A stretch of DNA of 64,000 bases from Candidatus Altimarinota bacterium. Lineage in GTDB: Bacteria; Patescibacteriota; Gracilibacteria; UBA4473. Positions 33,426 through 42,700 of this stretch are shown here, one piece after another. The position numbers and the translations under genes are program-made. Location: contig JAIPJB010000003.1 in the NCBI GenBank assembly GCA_021734395.1, forward strand, positions 140,066 through 204,065, written 5' to 3'. Under the pieces are notes generated by a model. That model saw only the letters and a list, made by a program, of their open reading frames with translations. It was not told where the DNA came from and did no database searches. Within the stretch, counting starts at the first letter, position 1, and each line of letters starts with the position of its first letter.

Positions 33426-33956
33426 ATGAAAACAAATTATCATGATTCTCAGTGTTATGAAATGAAGCAAAGCAGTGCGCTCCTTTTGACGAAAATGTTT
33501 GGAGCGGAAATATGCATTATCTTGCTTCATCTTACCTTTCAAAAGATAACTCTCTTATCAGAAATTCATCCCTTTTTTATGGAAAATTCCTCCCTTGGAG
33601 TTCTGGAATTAATCATATTTCATTTTTTTAATGCGAGTTGGATATTTTTTCTTTTCCTGCGTTGGAATACGACCGAATATGTCATAACCCCCAAAGAAAT
33701 TCTTCTTTTTGAAGGAATTTTTTCCAAAAAATCTACTTCCTATGATATCCGAGGAATCCAATCGACCGAAATATCACAAAATATTTTTGGACGTTTCCTT
33801 CGTTATGGGACAACTGTCTTAGAAAATCCACTTCTCAAATCAAACATCGCTCTAAAAAATATTTCGAATCCAGAATTTTATGTTTCTGTCATTGAAAAAT
33901 ACCATACTAAAGCCATTTCAAAAGCGCCGCTAATGAATGTTTTTCCATCGAAATAA
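33426..33956 (+). CDS. Membrane protein with bacterial PH domain (bPH2), second copy
   Basis: 176 residues, a paralogue of the product at 26418-26930: two N-terminal membrane helices (about 20-45 and 58-80) and the same short PH domain (TTEYVITPKEILLFEGIFSKKSTSY, then IQSTEISQNIFGRFLRYGTT). The family function is unknown. Its amino-acid identity to the first copy is low outside the PH motifs. It sits between the cupredoxin lipoprotein gene and the DUF302 gene, inside the metal-handling region, on the same strand but behind its own hairpin. Confidence 0.82.
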   Translation: MKTNYHDSQCYEMKQSSALLLTKMFGAEICIILLHLTFQKITLLSEIHPFFMENSSLGVLELIIFHFFNASWIFFLFLRWNTTEYVITPKEILLFEGIFSKKSTSYDIRGIQSTEISQNIFGRFLRYGTTVLENPLLKSNIALKNISNPEFYVSVIEKYHTKAISKAPLMNVFPSK

Positions 33957-33981
33957 TTTTTTCTTTTTCTTTTTTTCGTGC

Positions 33982-33998
33982 TAGGGTTATAAACCCTA
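33982..33998. promoter_or_regulatory. Perfect palindrome upstream of DUF302 gene, possible operator
   Basis: TAGGGTT-ATA-AACCCTA, 17 bp, 20 nt before the ATG and just ahead of a TAAAAT (34003-34008) that could be the -10. The position fits a repressor site. Intact dyads of this kind are not seen elsewhere in the window. Confidence 0.45.
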
Positions 33999-34018
33999 TT
34001 CATAAAATAAATAAGGTT

Positions 34019-34420
34019 ATGAATTCTTCTCGATATTCCTTTCGTATTCGTTTCTCTGGATCATTCCCAGATGCTCTCCTTGCTGTAAAAGCAGCACTCA
34101 AAAATGAGGGTTTTGGCGTTTTGTGTGAGATTGATATCCAACAGAAAATAAAAGAAAAGCTCGGAAAAGATATGGAGCCCTATACTATTCTCGGAGCATG
34201 TAATCCCCCATTGGCAGACGAAGCACTCAAGACAGAAACTGAAATCGGTCTCTTCCTCCCCTGCAATATAATCGTCTATCAAAAAAATAAATCTGTTTTT
34301 ATTGCGGCTATTGATGTCCCCACAGCCATGAAAGTCGTCCAAAATCCTGATTTGCAGCCCATTGCGGAGAAAGTAAATCAAAAACTGACCACCGCTTTGC
34401 AATCTCTTCCTTCTGATTAA
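34019..34420 (+). CDS. DUF302 domain protein
   Basis: 133 residues, one DUF302 domain: a beta-alpha-beta start with FPDALLAVKAALKNEGFGVLCEIDI, a central YTILGACNPPLADEAL motif (the Gly-Ala-Cys-Asn-Pro pattern is diagnostic) and LPCNIIVYQ. DUF302 proteins are small, of unknown function and often placed beside metal or sulfur transport genes. The single cysteine in GACNPP is conserved. It is directly followed (no gap) by the permease gene and preceded by a palindrome that may be a metal-responsive operator. No signal peptide, so cytoplasmic. Confidence 0.88.
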   Translation: MNSSRYSFRIRFSGSFPDALLAVKAALKNEGFGVLCEIDIQQKIKEKLGKDMEPYTILGACNPPLADEALKTETEIGLFLPCNIIVYQKNKSVFIAAIDVPTAMKVVQNPDLQPIAEKVNQKLTTALQSLPSD

Positions 34421-35512
34421 ATGGCACACCAACATCACAATTCGTCCTCTCATCAACATTCCCCAGAAAATCAATCATGCCCGAGTTGCCATGTGCAAAA
34501 GAAATTTGACTGGTTGCTGTGGGGATCACTAGGGCTCGTGACATTGGGGTACGGAGCACAATTATTTTTTACCGAACAAATTCAATCGATTCCCTTTTTG
34601 CCGGATTTTACGCAGGCAGTGCAGGAACTGATCAATAAAATGTGGTGGGGGCTCGCACTGGGAATACTTTTTGTCGGCTTTCTAGCAAAGCTCCCGCAGA
34701 AATACATCATGTCGGTCCTCGGGAAACCGGGCACGCTAGGGGGAATTTTGCGCGCTACAGCCGGAGGAATACTCTTGGATCTCTGCTCACACGGAATCTT
34801 GGTCGTCGGTATGCAGCTCTACAAGCGAGGAGCAAGTCTGGGACAAATGATGGCATTTCTGATCGCCAGTCCCTGGAACTCTCTTTCTCTTACTTTAATT
34901 TTGTGGGCTTTGGTAGGATTTAAATGGATGATAACCCTGCTTCTCTTGTCAATGGTTATCGCCATTATTTCCGGTATTATTTTTGATATTTTGGTACGAA
35001 AAAAAATACTGCCCCAAAATCCCAATCATTTCGAACTACCACAGGATTTCCGTTTCTGGAAAGAAGCGAAATCTGATTGGAAATCCTTTTCTTGGTCCGG
35101 AAAATTCACCAAAGAGCTCGGTCAAACTGCCTGGCATGAATCACGCATGATATTGCGGTGGATATTTTTGGGGGTTGTCCTGGCTGGGCTTCTGCGAACA
35201 TTCCTCACCCCGGAAATGTTTCAGCAGTTCTTCGGGCCGACTCTGGCGGGACTCGGAATGACCGTCATCATTGCCACAATACTCGAAGTATGCAGTGAAG
35301 GATCAACGCCCATTGCCGCGGATATTCTCAATCGTGCGGGTGCTCCTGGAAATGCTTTTGCGTTTCTGATGACTGGGGTCTCGACGGATTATACGGAAAT
35401 CATGTCCCTAAAAGAAACAACCAAAAGCTGGAAAATTTCTTTTTTTCTTCCTTTGGTAACTGTCCCGCAGGTCATTCTCATCAGTTGGCTTCTAAATCTC
35501 TTTGCCGCGTAA
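34421..35512 (+). CDS. Metal permease of the DUF318/SO_0444-like family
   Basis: 363 residues. The N-terminus is His-rich (HQHHNSSSHQHS) followed by CPSC, a metal-binding tail. About eight membrane helices follow in two inverted halves: MWWGLALGILFVGFLAKLP with LLDLCSHGILVVG in the first and ILRWIFLGVVLAGLLRTF with LEVCSEGSTPIAADIL in the second. The paired C-S/E-G motifs match the permease family that includes ArsP and the SO_0444 Cu/Zn exporter. It starts one base after the DUF302 stop. Copper or zinc export is inferred from the tail and context; arsenical export is a less likely alternative. Confidence 0.87.
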   Translation: MAHQHHNSSSHQHSPENQSCPSCHVQKKFDWLLWGSLGLVTLGYGAQLFFTEQIQSIPFLPDFTQAVQELINKMWWGLALGILFVGFLAKLPQKYIMSVLGKPGTLGGILRATAGGILLDLCSHGILVVGMQLYKRGASLGQMMAFLIASPWNSLSLTLILWALVGFKWMITLLLLSMVIAIISGIIFDILVRKKILPQNPNHFELPQDFRFWKEAKSDWKSFSWSGKFTKELGQTAWHESRMILRWIFLGVVLAGLLRTFLTPEMFQQFFGPTLAGLGMTVIIATILEVCSEGSTPIAADILNRAGAPGNAFAFLMTGVSTDYTEIMSLKETTKSWKISFFLPLVTVPQVILISWLLNLFAA

Positions 35513-35567
35513 ATTTTTATTTGCCCCGTATTTTGTGAGTGGTGTACAATTCAGAAAACAAACACAC

Positions 35568-35906
35568 ATGTTCTATTTTCATAAAAAACACGAAGGCTAC
35601 AAGCGGTTGTTGTCGTTGAGTTTGCTTTTCGCGCTTCTGCCTGCCCTGATCTGGATTGATATTCTGTATGATTTCTTTCGGGATGTCATTTTGATGCCCC
35701 TGTACTACAGTATCCCTGATAGCCTGTATCTGACTATTATGTTGATATTTCCGATTGCGGCTTTTGTTTTTAGTCTGTGGGGCTACTGCAAAACACCAAA
35801 ACAAGAGCGCACTGTTGCCCTGTTTATGGTCGCTCTGTCTGCTGCCTTGATTTTGCTGATGACCTACATTCTTTCTCCTTTGGGAGAAAAACCTCTCGTG
35901 GGATAG
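35568..35906 (+). CDS. Small membrane protein, unknown function
   Basis: 112 residues from the ATG at 35568; a longer frame overlaps the permease gene and lacks sense. Three membrane helices are predicted (about 14-38, 50-72 and 82-102), with a charged CKTPKQER loop. I know no family. TACAAT at 35545 lies 17 nt before the start codon. It ends three bases before the YiiX-like gene and is probably co-transcribed with it. Confidence 0.6.
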   Translation: MFYFHKKHEGYKRLLSLSLLFALLPALIWIDILYDFFRDVILMPLYYSIPDSLYLTIMLIFPIAAFVFSLWGYCKTPKQERTVALFMVALSAALILLMTYILSPLGEKPLVG

Positions 35907-35909
35907 TGC

Positions 35910-36359
35910 ATGAAAGCCGATTTTGGCGACTTTATCTTCTTTCGCGATGATTCACTTCTGAGCCGAATGATTCGATTTTTTGATGGACGAAGTGACTCGG
36001 GACATGTCGGGATGATCCTCGGCACGTTTGAAAAAAGGATTCTTTTTGTAGAAAGCAATTGGAAAGGAGTTGATGTCGGCATGCTCAATGAACGTCGACA
36101 GAATTTCGAAATCCTCCCCTGTCCTCTCAAACCCGTACAGCCTCTGGAAAAAATACTTGATGAAGTGGCCAAAAAATACGACGTGCGACATTTTTTCTGG
36201 ACAGGAATGAATAAATTTTCTCTGGGGCTCGTCAAGCCTCCTCCCACCGATGATGAGGCTTACATCTGCTCGGAATTAGTCAATTGGATCTACGGATACC
36301 AGCTCAGCCCCAAAGGAGAAGCAACACCACATTCGATCTATATGTTTGTGAAAAAATAA
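35910..36359 (+). CDS. YiiX/YebB-like papain-fold hydrolase
   Basis: 149 residues of the permuted papain-like amidase group (YiiX, DUF830, related to NlpC/P60). The catalytic His precedes the Cys, as in circularly permuted members: SGHVGMI (His about residue 32) and YICSELVNWIYG (Cys about 113). FGDFIFFRDDSLLSRMIRFFDG is the usual opening. Family members cleave amide or ester bonds in peptidoglycan or lipids, but individual substrates are mostly unknown. There is no signal peptide, so a cytoplasmic or membrane-associated site is likely. It overlaps nothing and is followed by a repeat-dense gap. Confidence 0.85.
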   Translation: MKADFGDFIFFRDDSLLSRMIRFFDGRSDSGHVGMILGTFEKRILFVESNWKGVDVGMLNERRQNFEILPCPLKPVQPLEKILDEVAKKYDVRHFFWTGMNKFSLGLVKPPPTDDEAYICSELVNWIYGYQLSPKGEATPHSIYMFVKK

Positions 36360-36366
36360 GGAGAGA

Positions 36367-36409
36367 TATTCCCTCCCTCTTTCGCAAAGAGGGAGTTGGA
36401 GGGAGATTT
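36367..36409 (+). repeat. G-rich element, left-type, solo copy
   Basis: 43 bp including the hairpin CTCTTTCGCAAAGAG, ending GGAGGGAGATTT. It is identical over its length to the left end of the DUF559 cassette at 45929-45971. Confidence 0.85.
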
Positions 36410-36423
36410 TAAAATTATCCCCT

Positions 36424-36435
36424 AAGACCGGTCTT
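36424..36435. repeat. GACCGGTC-type palindrome
   Basis: Perfect AAGACCGGTCTT; single copy, related to the paired copies at 60707, 63093 and 63731. Confidence 0.7.
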
Positions 36436-36448
36436 TCTATTTGAATCC

Positions 36449-36487
36449 CGTCATTGCGAGCCTCGCCAAAACGAGGAGAAGCAATCC
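36449..36487. repeat. GTCAT-family repeat fragment
   Basis: CGTCATTGCGAG start, internal CCTCG/CGAGG stem, ending GAAGCAATCC. Confidence 0.7.
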
Positions 36488-36515
36488 TCTTCCTTTTTTG
36501 GCAACGCCGCTTAAA

Positions 36516-36552
36516 TACCCTCTCCCTTCATCTTTGTCAAAGAGGGAGAAGG
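36516..36552. repeat. G-rich element, variant fragment
   Basis: Imperfect stem CCCTCTCCCTTC.../...AAGAGGGAGAAGG, a diverged relative of the 36367 copy. Confidence 0.55.
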
Positions 36553-36586
36553 AAAATTAAAAATTGATAATTGATAATTGAAGATT
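36553..36586 (+). repeat. ATTGAAGATT AT-rich repeat, solo copy B
   Basis: AAATTAAAAATTGATAATTG then ATAATTGAAGATT; a variant of the right end of the four-helix bundle cassette. Confidence 0.6.
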
Positions 36587-36756
36587 CTTTATTGCTCATG
36601 AACTTTAATTTGAATGGAAGATGAAATATAAATTTTAATAAGTACGAAAAGAAAACCTTTTGCCTCAAAAATCAACACGAAATAAGGCGAATTATTTTCA
36701 CCCTAACAAAGGTTTTGTGGTAGAATTTTACGCAGAAAAACCCACAAAAACGATTT

Positions 36757-39700
36757 ATGAATCGCCCTTCTTTTTCTCCTCGTGTCAAAAAGTACCTTGC
36801 CTGTGGAGCATTGATGGCGTTGCTTTGTAATACTGCTTTTGCGACGGTCTATGATGTGACGAGTGTGAGTGATAAAACCGCTGGAGGAAACCTGACGATT
36901 TCGGATTTCAATTCGATCATCAATACGATCAAGAGCTTTTTTCGGGATGATGTGACGGGAAATGTGGGGATTGGAACGACGAGTCCGACAAGTCCTTTAC
37001 AAATAAAAGCAACCGATGACAGTCTATCAACACCGGTCATTAATTTTGAAGCCTATGGAAATTCAAATGCTCAAGGATACATTAGTCAGGCAGCTGGAGG
37101 AATTATAGGTATTCATGGAAATAATTATATTCAATTTAGTACAGGACCAACTACTGGAAATGATTGGACTGATAGAATGATTATAACAAATGCGGGCAAT
37201 GTTGGCATCGGGACGACTAGTCCGGGGGCAAAGTTGCATGTAGTCGGAGATTTTATAGCTGATAATGGGTATGCTATTACAAAATTACAAAGAGGAGACG
37301 GGGCAGACGGGGAAACCCGATGGTATTTATTAGCCGAAATAAACAAAACATCTTCTTATCAGACGCTGCAATTTGATCTGGTAAATGGAAACAATTTTGG
37401 CCCTGCTGATAATGGGCAGGAAACGATACACTTTAATATTACCAAATGGAGAGACTCCGCAAGCCCGATTATTTCTCATTGGCGCGATCAGAGTAGCAAC
37501 CTTGTGAGCTATCCTTCAGAAGTTTATGTAACCGATGAGGCTGATGGGTATTTGAGAGTCTATACCAAAACCGCACGATATGGAGATGCCACATTGATAG
37601 TTCATGGCTATACCACTCTTTCTGATGACATTGATCTGAATGTCACGGAATTCGCGCAGGGGGCGATGCCAACCGTTATCAACGATAACAAAATCTATGA
37701 CACTTCGATAGACAACCCAAATCATTATTTTTCTTTAGGGTCTATCCATGCTTCCGGCAATATCGGAATCGGCATAGCCTCCCCTACTGAAGCATTAGAC
37801 GTGGCCGGAAATATCGCCTCCACGGGTACCATCTGTGATGGCGCGGGAAATTGTCTCGATACCTTGCAGGATACCGGACAGTGGACGGCGAGTGGATCGG
37901 ATATTTATTATAGTGCGGGGAATGTAGGGGTTGGGACGACGAGTCCGGGGGCATTGTTTCATGTCTCAGATGGTGATGGTACAGCTCCTGTTGCACTTAC
38001 TGGCACGGAAATGATTTTACAAAACAATATTAACACAGCAGATAGAAGTAGGCTTGCCCTTATTGGGGGAACAGCAGGTGCTTCATCTTTGGATTTTGGA
38101 GATTCTGGTGTTCAGGCAAGAGGATACTTATTTTATAGTCATGTGGATGATTCCTTAATAATAGGTACTGCGGCAGCAGACCGCGTAAAAATAGACAGCT
38201 CCGGCAACGTCGGCATCGGGACGACTGCTCCAGGGTATAAACTAGATGTCAGTGGTACAGGACGGTTTACCCAACCTGTCTTGGTGGGGACTCCAACAGC
38301 TGCAGGACATGCTGCCACAAAGTCATATGTAGATAGTGCTGCATCAGGAGGAACATTGTGGGCTGCAAGTGGAAATAATGTCTATAATACTAACTCGGGA
38401 AATGTCGGCATCGGGACGACGTTGCCATTAGAGGCGTTACATATAAATGGAGAAGTAGTAATGCCACTTGATAATAATTTTTACTTTAATGCTTATTACA
38501 GTAGCGGAGCAAAATATGCCGCTAATGGATACGCTTCAGCTTTTTACACAGCGGCAAGTGATGGTTCTATTAGAATCAGAACCGCACCAGAGAACGCAGG
38601 AGGAGCAGGAGCAGCACTTACATGGACGGATAGGGTCACAATAGGAAACACCGGCAACGTCGGCATCGGCACGACGAGTCCAGATACTAAATTACATTTA
38701 GAAAACAGTGCTAATGAGCATATCTTTAAAATTAGTCGCACAGACACTGGTCAGTCATTAAGCTTACAAACTTCAGGAGGTTCTTTCAGATTAATAACAG
38801 CGGGGACCGATAAATTAACTGTAGATACAGGCACTCTATATGTAGGAACTGATTATGTAACTATTGGAGAAACTATTCCTCAAATAATGATACCAAACAA
38901 CGAATATTTAGGAACTTATAACGCAGCTGGTGATGATGACATCCATATTATCGGAACAAATACTAATGATGATGTTGTTATTGGTGGTGAGTCCGGCTGG
39001 TCTGGAACTGTGACAACCACCGGCAACGTAGGCATCGGGACGACGAGTCCGGGACATAAGCTGGATGTGAATGGTAATATTAATTATGCCGGTCCACTTC
39101 TTACGTCTCCTCATATAAATATGGCTATTAGACAAAGTGGTTCTGCAGGTAATATGTACTTTGATGTTGGAACTGGTGGGGGTCATGGTAACTTTATTTG
39201 GCGTTCAAGTAGCTCAGTAACGGAAAGAATGAGAATAGACAGCTCCGGCAACGTCGGCATCGGAACGACAGCCCCAGGCTCAAAATTGGTAGTGAAAGGG
39301 GCGACCAGCGATTCTAGTTTAGCAGGACTTAATGTAACTAACAGTGGAGATACTTCCCTCTTGTTTGTGAGGAATGATGGAAAAATTGGCATCGGGACGA
39401 CGAGTCCGACAGGAAAATTACAAGTTAACTCTGGGGCAAGTGGTCAATCAATATTTAGACATGATAGTGGTTACGGTGGTATAACAATAACAGGTTCAGC
39501 AGTAAGCTCGGGAGCAAATCTAACTTTTGGCAATAATTTTGATACTTCATTTTCAGAAGAGTACAGAATATTTCTAGATGGAGCTGATGATAGTTTGCAG
39601 TTTGGATACGGAGGGAGTCCTGGTGCAGCAGTAGCTGGGGTCACGATGTCTCTAGAATCAGACGGCAAGGTCGGTATTGGAACGACAAGTCCAGGAGCAA

Positions 39701-42700
39701 AATTAGAGATACAAGGAGAAAACGCTATAACAGAGGCGAATGCAGATATTGCGTTAAAAGTAGTAGGAGGTACTGGCTCCAGGGTTGGGGTTGGAAATTA
39801 TGATCCAGCTGGAAGGGGTGGCGATATTTCATTAACAGGAGGAAAAGGAGGGCCTGGTAATGCAGTAGCTGCTACTGGTAATGGTGGGAATATTACAATA
39901 AACCCTGGAGAGCCTGGAGAATTAAATGGTGGCTTTTTTAATGGGTCTTATGGAAATGTATTGCTAGCTACAAACGGCGGTAACGTCGGTATCGGGATTA
40001 CCTCCCCTACTGAGAAACTCGATGTCGCTGGAAATGTAGCCGCTACCGGCACGATCTGTGATGGTGCGGGGAATTGTCTGGATACTTTACAAGACACAGG
40101 GCAATGGACGGCGAGCGGATCGGATATTTCCTACAGTGACGGGAATGTAGCAATAAGCGGCAATGTCGGCATCGGGACGACGACACCTGGAAAGAAGTTA
40201 GACATTCAAGTAGGTTCAACTAATGGAGATGGTTTAGTTATAAGGGATGAAAATGGAAATATAAGAAGCGATTATACTTTATCAGGAGCTGTCGGAGATA
40301 GAGATGGTAGGATTCAACTTTATGATGACGCAGGAAATTTAAATGTATTTATTCACTCTGATACGGATAGTTATTTCAACGGCGGCAACGTCGGCATCGG
40401 GACGACGAGTCCGTCAAGCACATTAGATGTAGCTGGAAATATTGAAGTTGGAGACTCTAACTATTTAAGGGCTTCTACTGGAGATTTTGCAAGATATGGA
40501 TTTACTGGGACCGGAACAACTCTCTTAGGTGAAGCAAATTCAGACATAAGATTTGATATTGATAATAACAATAATGCAAATACAAAGGTTTTTGATGTTA
40601 CTCATAATGACGGAGCAAAGGTATTGTTTAGGATACAAGAGAACGGCAACGTCGGCATCGGGACAACGGGGCCGAGTAATAAACTGCACGTGAAAGATAC
40701 AAATGCTCCAGTAAGAGTTCAGACAGATGCCAACGGGGGGCACGCTAGCATTACCTACGCAGATGAAAGCAATACAGCGAAGTGGGGTGTAGGATACCAA
40801 GACTCAACTGGAAATTTAGTATTTGCTGAATCAGAGAGTTTAGGCAGTAATCCCCGAATCACATTTGAAACAGGCGGCAACGTCGGCATCGGGATCACCT
40901 CCCCTACTGAAGCTCTAGACGTGGCCGGAAATATCGCCTCTACCGGCACGATCTGTGATGGTGCGGGGAATTGTCTGGATACTTTACAAGACACAGGGCA
41001 ATGGACGGCGAGCGGATCGGATATTTCCTACAGTGCGGGGAATGTTGGAATTGGGACGACGAGTCCTGCAGCAAAATTGGATGTAAGTAAAAATCTTGTT
41101 AGTGGACTTCATCAATCAATAACTGACCATCAAACTGCGCTAATACAAGATGGGACCCTCGATTCATTTTTACAAATAGCAGCCACAAATGCTGGCTCTA
41201 TATCAACAGGAATATACTTAACGAATCAAGAAGCTTCAGACGATGGTAGGCATTGGGTAATTCAGCATAAGGGAACAAGTGCAAATAATAGATTGTCTCT
41301 GGGGTATGATACTACTTCCGCAACCGAGGAAAATATCGCTGTAAATGCAGCAGAACATTTGGTAATAGCAACAACAGGTAACGTCGGTATCGGAACGACG
41401 AGTCCAACACGTCCTCTACACGTTAATTCCGCTGGAGGAAACATCGCTGCACAATTTCAGTCAACAGATGCTGGTTCAACAATTGAGTTTACTGACGGAA
41501 CGGGAACGACTCTGTTTGGAATAAATCCTGCTAACAGCGATGCTGCAATAATGAACAGTAGTGGGAATCCTTTGTTAAGAATAGCTCCCTCAGCTCCAAC
41601 TGATTCGGTTTATATAAAATCAGACGGCAACGTCGGCATCGGGACAACCTCGCCTTCCACAAAACTTGATGTCAATGGTACCGTGACCGCAACGGCTTTC
41701 TCTGGAGACGGATCGGGGCTGACGGGCATTAGCGACGTGAGTCTGGGATCATTGGCATTTGACGAAGATGCAGGAGTCGTGAGCTGGGTCGACCTGCCAA
41801 TCTCTGCCACTCCGACAGCTGGGACTGTGGAGAGTTACTCTGCACAGATCGACGGTACAGATGTGCTGACGGTTTACGGCGAAGCCGATGGATCAGGAGG
41901 GGTACAGAATTCCCGAGTGGGGATTGGGACGACAGCACCTTCAAGAACTTTGGATGTAAAAGGGATTATTTCGGCGGACGATAGTGCAGGCTCTGAAAAA
42001 ATGTACTTAAATCCTACCACTACAGGAGTAGATTTTGTTCTCAAAGATGCTTCTTCAGCATTAACAAATGCAATTAGATTAGATTCAAGAACAAACGCAG
42101 ATAGTTATTTTAATACTGGTGGCAACGTCGGTATTGGGACGACGAGTCCAGGAAGCAAATTAGAGGTAAATGGAAACACAGACATATCTTCTGGCTCACT
42201 CTTAATAAGTGGTTCAACTGCGATAAATAGCAATAAAGTAGCTTTTTTGATGGGATTAGAATCTGGTGGGAATGTAAACGTAATAGACGGTTCTTATATT
42301 GATATTGATGGTGGTGTTCTTAAAATGAGTGGGACAACTCTTTCAGATGCAAGTAGGAATTTAATGGCTGGAACTATCAGTAGTGATGCTATAACAGTTT
42401 CAAGTGCTTCAAATAGTTCTTTTACAGGAGGCGGCAACGTCGGCATCGGGACGACCACCCCTGCCGAAGCACTCGATGTCTCGGGCAATGTCCAGGCGAC
42501 AGAGTTTTTGTACTCTTCTGATCGCACGCTCAAAAAAGATATCCAGCCTCTTGATAATGCGCTCGAAAAAGTCTTGCAACTGGAAGGAGTTCAGTTTGCT
42601 TGGAAAGTTAACGATGAAGTCTCGATTGGTTTCATTGCCCAAGACGTAGAAAAAGTCCTTCCTGAGATCGTAGAGACATCTTCTACTACAGGGCTCAAAT

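Larger units (their letters stand above)
36360..36756. other. 397-bp gap filled with repeat fragments before the fibre gene
   Basis: No gene is evident. It contains, in order, a G-rich element (36367-36409), a GACCGGTC palindrome (36424), a GTCAT repeat (36449-36487), a second G-rich fragment (36516-36552), an ATTGAAGATT repeat (36553-36586) and the candidate fibre promoter: TTCACC (36698-36703), 17 nt, TAGAAT (36721-36726), 30 nt before the ATG. Confidence 0.65.

Noticed and set aside
35545..35906. Start of the small membrane protein at 35502
   Set aside because: That frame overlaps the end of the permease gene; a TACAAT promoter element at 35545 and the ATG at 35568 fit better.
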